A DNA stretch of 37,263 bases from Planctomycetaceae bacterium. GTDB taxonomy: Bacteria > Planctomycetota > Planctomycetia > Planctomycetales > Planctomycetaceae. Position numbers and translations under genes: made by a program. The stretch spans positions 1 to 37,263 of the forward strand of contig JAHBXV010000052.1 in NCBI GenBank assembly GCA_019636285.1. Reading direction: 5' to 3'. Numbering within the stretch: position 1 is the stretch's first letter; each line of letters starts with the position of its first letter. The notes under the pieces were generated by a model. That model had not been told where the DNA came from, ran no database searches, and saw only the letters and a list, made by a program, of their open reading frames with translations. Positions 1-8,157 of this stretch are shown piece by piece.

Positions 1-60
1 CGTTACCTCTACGCGTTTCTGCAATTCACCGCGGACGGAATTCCCCCTGGGGATTTCTAG
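1..60 (+). CDS. C-terminal end of an unidentified protein (partial)
   Basis: Frame 1 is open from the window edge to a TAG at 58-60 and encodes 19 residues ending in PPGDF. The start lies outside the window, so no function can be assigned. The frame is supported only by its being open up to a stop that sits just before a strong hairpin at 94-129, as expected at the end of a transcription unit. Confidence 0.45.
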   Translation, partial: RYLYAFLQFTADGIPPGDF

Positions 61-93
61 GCCATATCGCTTTCGCGCAGTGAATTTTTCATG

Positions 94-129
94 CAACGCC
101 AACGTCAAACGAATCGGACGTTGGCGTTG
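94..129 (+). terminator. 13-bp perfect hairpin after the upstream gene
   Basis: The arms CAACGCCAACGTC (94-106) and GACGTTGGCGTTG (117-129) are perfectly complementary around a 10-nt loop. The hairpin lies 34 bp after the stop at 58-60. The downstream tract is only weakly T-rich (TATTTG), so this is a plausible but not classical intrinsic terminator. It could also be a protein or RNA-processing site. Confidence 0.45.
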
Positions 130-229
130 TATTTGCTGAATCTTCTGCTCTCGTTTGACTATCATGTCGTCCAACTGCACATTGCATTGGCCAGCGACCA
201 TTTCAGATTTATGCAGCGGAGAAGCAACA

Positions 230-421
230 GTGCAAAGGTCAGGGTTTCAGATTCTCTGTCGGGTAACTCGGCAGGTTGTGTTTGGATCTTTCGCGATCGT
301 CTGTCTGTCGGTATTTCTGGGTTGCGGCGGAGGCGCGCAGGAAAAAGGTGCCGAAGTCCCGCCAGACCCGAACGCTGCCGCCCCGCCGAAGTATGTACCA
401 CCTCAGCCGCTCACGAAGTAG
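230..421 (+). CDS. small lipoprotein, 63 aa
   Basis: A short secreted lipoprotein of unknown function. A hydrophobic stretch (FGSFAIVCLSVFLG) leads to a Cys followed by three Gly, a lipobox-like end of a type II signal peptide. The mature part is a Pro-rich tail of about 30 residues (PPDPNAAAPPKYVPPQPLTK). I chose the GTG at 230 because GGAG at 218-221 lies 8 nt upstream. The frame also has an ATG at 155, but it has no ribosome site and would put about 25 polar residues before the signal peptide. The lipobox has Phe at -3, which is not ideal. Proteins of this pattern (one signal peptide and a short Pro-rich tail) are common in planctomycetes and have no known role. It probably stands alone: a small hairpin follows it and the next gene starts 63 bp later. 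Confidence 0.6.
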   Translation: MQRSGFQILCRVTRQVVFGSFAIVCLSVFLGCGGGAQEKGAEVPPDPNAAAPPKYVPPQPLTK

Positions 422-422
422 T

Positions 423-443
423 CGCACATCTCATTGATGTGCG
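423..443 (+). terminator. 8-bp hairpin directly after the lipoprotein gene
   Basis: CGCACATC (423-430) and GATGTGCG (436-443) form a perfect stem around a 5-nt loop, starting 2 nt after the stop codon. No T-run follows, so a terminator role is only suggested by position. Confidence 0.35.
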
Positions 444-484
444 GGTTACCTGTCGCTAACGGTTTGATACGACTTGCTTGAAAA

Positions 485-1813
485 ATGGGGGAGAAACGGG
501 ATTTCACTCGATCCAGCGCTGGAATAGCCAGGAGTTGTTCCGTTGTCGAGTCGGGGCATCGTTTCCGAGTCTCGTTTTTGCGACGGCTGCCAACTTCTGT
601 ATGGCTGGCGATCGCCATAGTTGGCTCAGTTCTGTTGTTGATGGTCGGACTGTCGTTTGTTCGGTGGCACGTTCTGGCGGCAGCGCCGACTTCCGTGCAG
701 CAGGCGGAGCGTGCTCTCGGTCGAGGGGAAAATGCCCGTGCCCGAGAGTTGCTCCAGCGACTGCTTTTTTTTGATCCGAAGAACGATCGCGCACTTCTTG
801 TCACCGGCGTCAGTTTCAACGCAGACCGTCGATTTCCGGAGGCAATCGCTGTTCTCAGTCGGATTTCTGAGAACAGCGATGAATTTGAACAAGGCGGTGT
901 GGCTCTTGCCGCAACTCTGATCGTCGATGGCGACCTCGAGCGCGCGGAAGAGGTTTTGGCGCGAGTCATCCGTCGGTTCCCGCGATCGCGGGAACCCTTG
1001 GATCGACTCGTGCGCCTTTTTCTGCAGGAACTTCGACAGCGTGAGGCCATTGGCCTGTTAGAGAATCGCTGGCAACGGTTTCCCGATGATCTGTCCGTTT
1101 TGCCCGATCTCTTGGAACTGCAAGTAAAACAGGCATCGTCCCATCAACGTGTGCAGTTCCTGGAGACCGTGAATAAAAAGTATCCGCGTCAGGGACCAGT
1201 CGTTCTCGCGCTGGCTCGGGCCTACGGACTCATGGGGATGACGGACAAGGCGGAGGAGTGGTTCGAGGCCGCCGTCGAGTTACGGCCGAAGGATCGTCAG
1301 ACGCTGCTGACCAGAGCCGAGTTTGCACTTGAATTCGGTGACCTCGCCACCGCGAAAGCATTACTCGAATCTGACGAACTCTCGTCGAACAATCCCGAGA
1401 TAGCGCGGAGTGATCATTACTGGTGGCTGCGTAGCCTTGCTGCCGAGCAGAGCCATGACGATGAATCGGCCTTGAGGCATATTGCCCAGGCTCTGGCGAT
1501 ACGCCCGCGCGATGAACGTTATCTCCTCAAGCAGGCGGCGTTGCTCCGAAAGATGGGAAAACAATCGGAGGCGGCAGCTCTGTCGCAACATGCGGTCGAG
1601 CTTGCAGAAGTCCGCAAAAGACTGTTAAAGCTTTCGAATGACTTGGATCGAGACCGTCCCGTTCCGGATGACTGCCAGGAAATTGCCGAAGCGCTCGAAG
1701 TGCTTGGCGAGCCTTCCCAGGCAGTCGGTTGGCGGCGAATTCGGCAGGCGGTGCTCATCCAGGACTTAAACCGGTCTTTCGGGCCCGGGCGGCCCGTCGC
1801 GCAACCGGAGTAA
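485..1813 (+). CDS. membrane-anchored TPR protein (first of a paralogous pair)
   Basis: 442 residues. After a basic N-terminus, one membrane segment at about 39-62 (VWLAIAIVGSVLLLMVGLSF) anchors a large domain of helical TPR-like repeats. Examples are the pairs AERALGRGENARARELLQRLLFFDP and GMTDKAEEWFEAAVELRPKD, with the usual small and aromatic spacing. TPR domains are protein-binding scaffolds; no partner is known here. The C-terminus (LSNDLDRDRPVPDDCQEIA, later AVGWRR) matches the same segment in the TPR protein at 3604-4830, so the two are paralogues on either side of the FG-GAP gene. The next gene starts 7 bp downstream, which implies co-transcription. The ATG at 485 has no obvious ribosome site and the true start is not certain. 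A secreted or periplasmic scaffold role is inferred. Confidence 0.75.
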   Translation: MGEKRDFTRSSAGIARSCSVVESGHRFRVSFLRRLPTSVWLAIAIVGSVLLLMVGLSFVRWHVLAAAPTSVQQAERALGRGENARARELLQRLLFFDPKNDRALLVTGVSFNADRRFPEAIAVLSRISENSDEFEQGGVALAATLIVDGDLERAEEVLARVIRRFPRSREPLDRLVRLFLQELRQREAIGLLENRWQRFPDDLSVLPDLLELQVKQASSHQRVQFLETVNKKYPRQGPVVLALARAYGLMGMTDKAEEWFEAAVELRPKDRQTLLTRAEFALEFGDLATAKALLESDELSSNNPEIARSDHYWWLRSLAAEQSHDDESALRHIAQALAIRPRDERYLLKQAALLRKMGKQSEAAALSQHAVELAEVRKRLLKLSNDLDRDRPVPDDCQEIAEALEVLGEPSQAVGWRRIRQAVLIQDLNRSFGPGRPVAQPE

Positions 1814-1820
1814 AGCCGAG

Positions 1821-3617
1821 ATGGCCCGTCGATCAACGACCTTGACGATCCTCGTTCTCTTGTTGCTTGCGGGCGCGGCCATCATCGCGCTTCCATGGCG
1901 GCCCGACAAATCGTCTTCACGGTTGGAGCCCAATTCCGGCGCTGTGGACATTCCACGCTCAGCGGCGAGCCGTGAAGCAAACTCCCAGACGGTCGGCGGG
2001 ATTCGCTTTACGACAATGACCGCGGAATCCGGAGTCGATTTTACGTATTACGGTTCCCCGACTCCGCAAGCCTACATGACAGACCAGAATGGCGGAGGAG
2101 TCGCGCTGGTCGATTTTGATCGCGACGAACAGATCGATCTTTATTTCGTGAATGGTTCCGTCTTCGAAAATCCCTCGAATGAGCTCAATGCCTCCAATCG
2201 ATTGTTCCGTGCTCGTGGAGACTTCCGCTACGAAGATGTGACGATCGCCGCCGGTTTGAAAGCGCATAACTTCGGAATGGGGACGGCAGCGGGCGACTAC
2301 GATAACGATGGATTCATGGACCTATTCGTGGCCTGCTACGGCCGTGATCGCCTTTGGCATAACAACGGTGACGGGACATTTTCGGAGGTCACTGAATCCG
2401 CTGGCGTGGACTGCGAGTCGTGGGGCACTAGCGCCGCGATGAGCGATTTGGACGGCGATGGCTTTCTCGACATTTACGTCGTCAACTATGTCGAGTGGTC
2501 GCCGACAGAGCCGCTTTGCCATCCTGCGGATCACCCGGAGATTAACACGGTCTGCAGCCCTATGGAACGACCCGGACAGCCCGATGCACTCTACCGAAAT
2601 CTCGGCGATGGTCGGTTCGAAGAGACGGGGATGTCGGCCGGAATCGCCCGTGCCGACGGGAAAGGAATGGCCTTAACGATTGCCGACTTAGATGGAGACG
2701 GGTGGCCGGATGTCTATGTTGTGAACGATACGACGCCAAACTTTCTCTTTCGAAACCTCGGCAGCATGCGGTTCGAGGAAGTGGCGGCCGCTCAGGGAGT
2801 AGCGGTCAGCAATGACGGCGTCGTGGGTGCCGGAATGGGCGTGGGATGCGCGGATATTGATCGCAACGGGCGTCTCGATCTATGCGTGACGAATTTTCGC
2901 AATCAACTCAACGATGTCTACGCCAACATGAGCTACGGCGGCTTCGAGGCGGTTAATACGCCGATGGGCCTCGATCTGAAGTCCCGATCGCCCCTGGGAT
3001 TCGGGATCATTCTCGCGGATTTCGACATGGATTCATGGCCCGACATGTTCGTCGCGAACGGACACATCTGGGATCTGACTTCTCTCGGCTCGGGTTATGA
3101 ATACGAAATGACTCCGCAATTGCTGGCGAATCAAAAGGGGACTCGATTCACGGATGTCTCGGCATCCTCGGGAGAGTATTTCACCAGGCGCTGGCTCGGC
3201 CGATCCGCGGCTATCGGAGACCTGGACCACGACGGTGACAGCGACCTGGTCGTTACTCATCTGGGAGCCGTACCGGCGATCTTGCGGAACGATTCACGAC
3301 GAGCCAAGAAAAAGAGTGTGAGACTGGAACTGATCGGCCTTCGTGCGTCTCGACAACCGCTAGGAGCAACCGTCGCCTTGATCGACGAGGGGCAGCGATA
3401 CGTCGCGACGGTGCCGTCAGGGGGAAGCTTTCAGGCCAGTTTTGATCCCCAGGTCTTGTTCGCGTACGGTGGTCATGATGATCGGATTGAAGCTGTCCAG
3501 GTCCATTGGCCTGGAGGGAGTTTGGAAGAGTGGAAGGACGTGAGTGTTCAGTCGGGAAAGGTCTATTTGGTTCAAGGAACGGGTGTTTCCGGAACAGGTT
3601 CTCATGCGTCGCCCTAG
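1821..3617 (+). CDS. FG-GAP/VCBS repeat protein with ASPIC/UnbV C-terminal domain (CRTAC1-like)
   Basis: 598 residues. An N-terminal hydrophobic segment (about 8-25, TLTILVLLLLAGAAIIAL) acts as a signal or anchor. About seven FG-GAP-type blades follow, each with a calcium-binding loop such as DFDRDEQIDLYF, DYDNDGFMDLFV, DLDGDGFLDIYV, DLDGDGWPDVYV and DLDHDGDSDLVV. They should fold as an extracytoplasmic beta-propeller. The last 90 or so residues (RLELIGLRASRQPLGATV through the HWPGG motif) are an ASPIC/UnbV domain, the usual C-terminal partner of these propellers in planctomycetes and other environmental bacteria. The biochemical role of the family is not known; ligand or carbohydrate binding at the cell surface is a guess. 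It lies 7 bp after the first TPR gene, and its last 14 bp overlap the start of the second, so the three are probably one operon and may form one complex. Confidence 0.85.
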   Translation: MARRSTTLTILVLLLLAGAAIIALPWRPDKSSSRLEPNSGAVDIPRSAASREANSQTVGGIRFTTMTAESGVDFTYYGSPTPQAYMTDQNGGGVALVDFDRDEQIDLYFVNGSVFENPSNELNASNRLFRARGDFRYEDVTIAAGLKAHNFGMGTAAGDYDNDGFMDLFVACYGRDRLWHNNGDGTFSEVTESAGVDCESWGTSAAMSDLDGDGFLDIYVVNYVEWSPTEPLCHPADHPEINTVCSPMERPGQPDALYRNLGDGRFEETGMSAGIARADGKGMALTIADLDGDGWPDVYVVNDTTPNFLFRNLGSMRFEEVAAAQGVAVSNDGVVGAGMGVGCADIDRNGRLDLCVTNFRNQLNDVYANMSYGGFEAVNTPMGLDLKSRSPLGFGIILADFDMDSWPDMFVANGHIWDLTSLGSGYEYEMTPQLLANQKGTRFTDVSASSGEYFTRRWLGRSAAIGDLDHDGDSDLVVTHLGAVPAILRNDSRRAKKKSVRLELIGLRASRQPLGATVALIDEGQRYVATVPSGGSFQASFDPQVLFAYGGHDDRIEAVQVHWPGGSLEEWKDVSVQSGKVYLVQGTGVSGTGSHASP

Positions 3618-4830
3618 GCTGCTCGTGATCGGCGTTGTGGCGCTATTTCTCGCGGGACTCGGCTATCTCGTCGTGACGATGGCCTTGCGCCGAAACGCAG
3701 AGCAGGCCGTGGTACGCGCTGCCACTTTTCTGCAGCGGGGTGAAGTGCGGCGAGCCCGGGACGAGTTGCAAGATACGCTCCGGTTCAACCCCAGTCATCC
3801 AAAAGCTCTGCAGCTTGTTGGATTCAGTTATGCTCAACAGCAGAAATGGCCAGAGGCCATCGCCTATCTTGAGCGAATTCCACCAAATGTGACAGCCCAC
3901 GACGAATCGCAAATCCCTCTTGCTGCCGCGCTCATTGCTGATCGCCAATTGGAACGCGCGGAAGCCGTATTAGGGGCCCTGATCGAAAAAGACGCTGGCT
4001 CGTTGATGGCAGCCCGGATGTTGAGCGGCCTCTTGCTTGCGGAACTCCGTAAGGAAGAGGCTGTCGCGATTCTTGAGCAGTTCCTGCAGAACCGGGCCAA
4101 CGCCGAGCTAAGACCTGATGATCGGCTGCTCATTTTGCGGGATTTAATGACGGCGGAGTTCCATCCGCCGACCCCGGCCGAATGTCTGCCTACGTTGCAA
4201 GAGGCGTTTCGGAAAGACCAGCAGCAACCATCCGTGCGGCTGGCCCTGGGACAATGCGAATCGGATGCCGGGCACCTCGTCGAGGCGGAAGGCCATTTGG
4301 TCGCTGCCTTACAGCAACAATCTCACGATTGGCGATTCCGAGCCGTCGTTTGCCAGTTTCTCCTGGATGCCGGTACTTTCGAGGAAGCAGAGCGGGTTTT
4401 TCGCGCCGGCGACCAGGCTGTCGTTGAAGGCGGCAACGACCATCAGAAGTTCGAATATTGGACAATCAGGAGCCGCATTGAGGAGGCTTGCGAAGACGAT
4501 CTGAATGCACTGCAGTCGCAAGACCAAGCCGCCGCCATTCGCGTCTTGGGAAGAAGCGAAATTGCACGTCGGGGGAAGCTCTTGCGGCGTTTAGGTCGCA
4601 ATGACGAAGCCCAGTCAGTTCGAGAAGATGAATACAAGTTGGCCCGTAGCGAACTTCGTTTGTGGAATCTCTCACGGGACTTGGGTGTACGAGCTCCAAC
4701 GCCGGACGAGTGTGAAGAAGTTGCAGGGATGTACGAGGCTCTTAATAAGACGTACGGTGCTGTCGGCTGGCGGCGACTCGCAAGCCAACTTCAAAAAGCG
4801 GCCGCCCCCCGTACGGAGCTCGCTCTGTAA
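3604..4830 (+). CDS. membrane-anchored TPR protein (second of a paralogous pair)
   Basis: 408 residues from the ATG at 3604, which has a GGAA-type site about 9 nt upstream inside the previous gene. The frame extends upstream to an ATG at 3544, but that start would add 20 residues before the membrane segment and a longer overlap. An N-terminal helix (LLVIGVVALFLAGLGYLVVTMAL, about 5-27) anchors a TPR-type helical domain (AATFLQRGEVRRARDELQ, then WPEAIAYLERIPP). The architecture follows the protein at 485-1813, including the conserved end: LSRDLG, PTPDECEEVA and then AVGWRRL. I infer that the pair arose by duplication and now flanks and serves the FG-GAP/UnbV protein, for instance as two scaffolds in the same envelope complex. 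No catalytic motif is visible. No clear terminator was seen after the stop. Confidence 0.75.
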   Translation: MRRPRLLVIGVVALFLAGLGYLVVTMALRRNAEQAVVRAATFLQRGEVRRARDELQDTLRFNPSHPKALQLVGFSYAQQQKWPEAIAYLERIPPNVTAHDESQIPLAAALIADRQLERAEAVLGALIEKDAGSLMAARMLSGLLLAELRKEEAVAILEQFLQNRANAELRPDDRLLILRDLMTAEFHPPTPAECLPTLQEAFRKDQQQPSVRLALGQCESDAGHLVEAEGHLVAALQQQSHDWRFRAVVCQFLLDAGTFEEAERVFRAGDQAVVEGGNDHQKFEYWTIRSRIEEACEDDLNALQSQDQAAAIRVLGRSEIARRGKLLRRLGRNDEAQSVREDEYKLARSELRLWNLSRDLGVRAPTPDECEEVAGMYEALNKTYGAVGWRRLASQLQKAAAPRTELAL

Positions 4831-5119
4831 ATACTTGTCTTCCGATGCGCGAACCAGTTACGAACGAGTCTCCGCACATTGGGTTACGTAAGGTATGTCA
4901 GGTCGAACTGGCCTGCCCCCATTTTCGGTACCAGGGGTTGTGAGAGTTTGGGTTGGGAAACGCTGTACGGCTGGAGTGGAGGAGTTCCCTAAGTCGTAGG
5001 CGAAGGGAAGGTCCAGCGAGTCGTGATCCATCGGCTCGAAGACTCTCATCTCTCCTGGTGCATTTCCACCAAGGCTGGCCAGGGTAACATTCTCTGAACG
5101 AAAGAGGAGGGCCAGGCTC

Positions 5120-6313
5120 ATGACAGATCGTGTTTCCGAATCATCGCCACCGGTCGGGTGTTCCCGTCGAGTGGCTCTCAAACAGTGTGCGGCGGGTTTG
5201 ATTGCCGCCGGGGGGCTGACTTCAGTGACCTCGCAGCCCGTGGCGGCGGCATCCGCTCCAGCGCCGAAGATCGAGTCCCGGCCGGGGGTGAAGACTCGCG
5301 GCATTTACGGCGGATTCCCGAACGCAATCTTCGACCGAGGCCGCACTCCGGCCGACTATGGAATCAACGCCATCTGGGTGGGATCGGGCGGACTCAAGCA
5401 GGACGAAATCGACCGCTGCCACACGCTGGGGTTGAAGGTCTTCGCCGAATTCAACTCGATGCACTTCGCGGGCTATCTGAAGGACCATCCAGACGCCGCC
5501 CCGATCGGCACCGATGGCCGGCCTTCTCCGCCACCGCACGACTGGCAGGGCGTGAGCCCGTTTCACGTTGGCTACCGCAAAAACCGGATGGATGAGTTTC
5601 GCCGAGTGCTGGAGACGTTCAACATCGACGGCATCTGGCTCGACTACCATCATGCCCACGCCAGTTGGGAGCGGGACGAACCGGCAATGCCCGACACCGA
5701 TTTTTCCCCGGTCGCATTAGAGCAATTCACCAAGCAAACGGGCATCAAGCTCCCTGCCGATGTTTCCGAAGCGGCGAAGCTGCTGCTCGGAACCCATCGC
5801 GACGCCTGGACCCAGTTCCGCTGCGATGTTTTCACGGACTGGGTCTGCGAGTACCGCGAGATTGTCGATGCCGTTCGCCCCAAGGCTCTCCTGGGGACGT
5901 TTCACTGCCCGTGGTCGTCCGACGACTTCGACGGAGCGATTCGTCACAAGCTGGCGATCGACCTGCCGGCCCAGGCAAAGTTCATCGACGTCTTCAGCAT
6001 CATGCCCTACCACGCACGGTTCGGGCACCAGCAGGATCCGGAGTGGATCGCTCGGCAGACGCAAAGCCTCGGCAGGCTGCTGAATCTCAAGGGGACGCCG
6101 GACGAGAAGCAGAAGATCTGGCCGATCGTGCAACTCGCGGATTGGGGGCCAACCGTCGACGCCGAGCAGGTTCCGCAGATCCTGGACTATGGTACGCGGC
6201 TCCCCGCGACGGGTGTGATGGTCTTCCACTGGAGCGGCATCTCGCAGCAGTGGGACAAGGTCGAGTCGCTGGGGAAGGTTTATCGAGCGATGCAACCGGG
6301 CGTGTCGTCATAG
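5120..6313 (+). CDS. Tat-exported glycosidase-like TIM-barrel protein
   Basis: 397 residues. The N-terminus has a twin-arginine motif (SRRVALK, residues 15-21), then a hydrophobic region and an AAASA site, so it should be exported folded by Tat. The mature protein resembles the putative glycoside hydrolase group related to GHL10/DUF4015 and alpha-fucosidase-like barrels: INAIWVGSGG, LGLKVFAEFNSMHF, then IDGIWLDYHHAHASWE, where an Asp after the IWL strand is typical of a catalytic or substrate residue, followed by FSPVALEQFTKQTGI and later VFSIMPYHARFG. No substrate can be named. A strong ribosome site (GAGGAGG) lies about 9 nt before the ATG. The gene stands alone on the plus strand and overlaps the end of arsA on the other strand by 6 bp, tail to tail. 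The 289 bp upstream hold no convincing gene. Confidence 0.65.
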   Translation: MTDRVSESSPPVGCSRRVALKQCAAGLIAAGGLTSVTSQPVAAASAPAPKIESRPGVKTRGIYGGFPNAIFDRGRTPADYGINAIWVGSGGLKQDEIDRCHTLGLKVFAEFNSMHFAGYLKDHPDAAPIGTDGRPSPPPHDWQGVSPFHVGYRKNRMDEFRRVLETFNIDGIWLDYHHAHASWERDEPAMPDTDFSPVALEQFTKQTGIKLPADVSEAAKLLLGTHRDAWTQFRCDVFTDWVCEYREIVDAVRPKALLGTFHCPWSSDDFDGAIRHKLAIDLPAQAKFIDVFSIMPYHARFGHQQDPEWIARQTQSLGRLLNLKGTPDEKQKIWPIVQLADWGPTVDAEQVPQILDYGTRLPATGVMVFHWSGISQQWDKVESLGKVYRAMQPGVSS

Positions 6314-8143
6314 CGGTGCGGATTCCTCCGCGACTTCATCGCCCGACAGTTGCCAATTGACATCCTGTCTCGCCGAGGCGTGTTCATACATCGCCAGCAG
6401 TCGGCGCAGCCCGGTACGTCCCACCGGCGGTTCCGGCTGCCACGGGATGAGGGCGACTCGGGCGGCGTGCTCACCGACGACTTCGCGAATGAAGGTCCGT
6501 TCGGCGACCTGCCGTGACTTCAGCACCGGGTCGATCACCGGCAGCGGTGCCAGACTCTGATTGATGATCCACGCATACGGCTCAATCTCGGCACGGCGCA
6601 AATCCCGCTGAAGCTGGGCGGCCTCATGGACTGGGGTGGCTTCCGGCAACGTCACGACCAGCACGCGGGTGAAGGCGGCATCGCGCAGCCGAGGCAACAG
6701 GCGTTCGACCGATTCCGGCATCTGTTGGGCTTGGCGCGTCACCTCGCGATGGTAAGCCAGCGCGGCGTCCAGCAGCAGGATCGTGTGGCCGGTCGGAGCG
6801 GTATCGAGGACGACAAACCGGTCGCTCCCCTCCGCCACCGCCTCGGCGAAGGCTCGGAAGACCGCGATTTCTTCTGTGCAGGGGGATCGCAAATCTTCGG
6901 CCAGGAGCGCTTTGCCGGACGCATCGAGGTTGCCCCCGGATTCCCGCATCACCTGCTCGGTATAGCGGGCGGTTTCTCCGGCGGGATCAATCCGACTCAC
7001 CGTCAAATTCGGCAGGACATCACGATCAATTGTTGCCGATACGTGTGCTGCCGGATCGGTCGTCGACAGATGGACCCGGAACCCCCGTTCCGCCAGGGCC
7101 ACCGCCACGGCGGCGGCGACCGTGGTCTTTCCGACGCCCCCTTTGCCCATCGCCAGAATGACTCCATGTCCGGGGGCGGCGAGTTCGTCGATCAAGTGTC
7201 CCAATGTCGGTGGCAGCACCAGGTCGTCCGAGCCCGTCAACACGGTCTCGCTCGCAATCGCCCGATCGGTGCCGAGCGCGCGCAGAGCCGGTAAGCCCAG
7301 AACTCCGGCGCGGGAGAGCGGGATCACGGTTCGCGGGAGATCAAGAACTGTCTCGGGGATGTCGTCCATCGCGAGTTCGCCGCGGCGCTGCAATGCGAGG
7401 GCGAACGGATCGTCGCCATTCGCCGCTCGAAAGACGCCGTTGATGACCAGATGCTGATTCTGGACACCCAACCCCGCGAGTTCGCCGCTGGTTCGCGCGG
7501 CTTCGCGAAACGCGGTGACTTCCGGACGGGTGACCAACACCAGCGTCGTGACCTGCGGGTCGCCGAGCGCCCGGACGGTCTCCTGATACAACGCCTGCTG
7601 CGCCTGGAGACCGGCGAGCGGCCCCAGACACGATGTCCCGGTCGTGTTCGTTTCCATGAACCCGGACCAGGCTGACGGCAGGGTCAGCAGTCGCAGGGTG
7701 TGTCCCGTAGGGGCCGTGTCAAAAATCACATGGTCATAGTCGCCCGTCGCGGCCGGGTCACTCAGCAGCTTGGAGAATTCGTCGAACGCGGCGATCTCCA
7801 GCGTACAGGAACCAGAAAACTGCTCTTCCATGCTGGCCACGGCCTCTTGAGGGAGCAGCCCGCGGTAGGGGCCCACCATCCGCTCGCGATACTCGGCCGC
7901 CACCTGCTCGGGATCGAGGTTCATGGCGGCCAAGCCAGGGACGGCGGGAATCGGCGTGGGGTGATGCCCAAGCGTCACGCCGAGCACCTCGTCCAGGTTC
8001 GAGGCCGGATCGGTCGAGACGAGCAAGACTCGCTGGCCCGCATCGGCCAATCGCACCGCTGTGGCGCAGGCCACGGACGTTTTGCCGACGCCCCCTTTCC
8101 CGGTGAAGAAGAGATTGCGCGTGGGGTGTTCCAGGAATCTCAT
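6308..8143 (-). CDS. arsA: arsenite-stimulated ATPase ArsA
   Basis: 611 residues, close to the classical two-domain ArsA (about 580). It hydrolyses ATP on the cytosolic side of an arsenite efflux permease and receives As(III) from ArsD. Two P-loop halves are visible: GKGGVGKTS at 15-23 and GKGGVGKTT at 333-341, each with its own DTAPTGHT signal (142-149 and in the second half). The As(III)/Sb(III) cysteines are all present, at the same numbers as in E. coli ArsA: C113 (SGSCTLEIAAFDEF), C172 (TSCLGPLAGL) and C422 (RSPCTEEIAVF). I chose the ATG at 8143 because GGAGGG lies about 8 nt upstream; the frame extends further but only into the preceding gene. It starts 14 bp after the ArsM-ArsD stop and is the last gene of the operon. 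No ArsB or Acr3 permease is in the window, so its partner must be elsewhere or absent. Confidence 0.95.
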   Translation of the reverse strand: MRFLEHPTRNLFFTGKGGVGKTSVACATAVRLADAGQRVLLVSTDPASNLDEVLGVTLGHHPTPIPAVPGLAAMNLDPEQVAAEYRERMVGPYRGLLPQEAVASMEEQFSGSCTLEIAAFDEFSKLLSDPAATGDYDHVIFDTAPTGHTLRLLTLPSAWSGFMETNTTGTSCLGPLAGLQAQQALYQETVRALGDPQVTTLVLVTRPEVTAFREAARTSGELAGLGVQNQHLVINGVFRAANGDDPFALALQRRGELAMDDIPETVLDLPRTVIPLSRAGVLGLPALRALGTDRAIASETVLTGSDDLVLPPTLGHLIDELAAPGHGVILAMGKGGVGKTTVAAAVAVALAERGFRVHLSTTDPAAHVSATIDRDVLPNLTVSRIDPAGETARYTEQVMRESGGNLDASGKALLAEDLRSPCTEEIAVFRAFAEAVAEGSDRFVVLDTAPTGHTILLLDAALAYHREVTRQAQQMPESVERLLPRLRDAAFTRVLVVTLPEATPVHEAAQLQRDLRRAEIEPYAWIINQSLAPLPVIDPVLKSRQVAERTFIREVVGEHAARVALIPWQPEPPVGRTGLRRLLAMYEHASARQDVNWQLSGDEVAEESAPL

Positions 8144-8157
8144 GATGACCCTCCATT

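Noticed and set aside
4858-5304. Minus-strand open frame of 148 codons spanning the gap before the Tat-exported protein
   Set aside because: It overlaps the start of a well-supported gene, its composition is mixed, and its internal ATG at 5121 has only a weak ribosome site. No family resemblance was seen, although the 87-codon part in the gap cannot be fully excluded.
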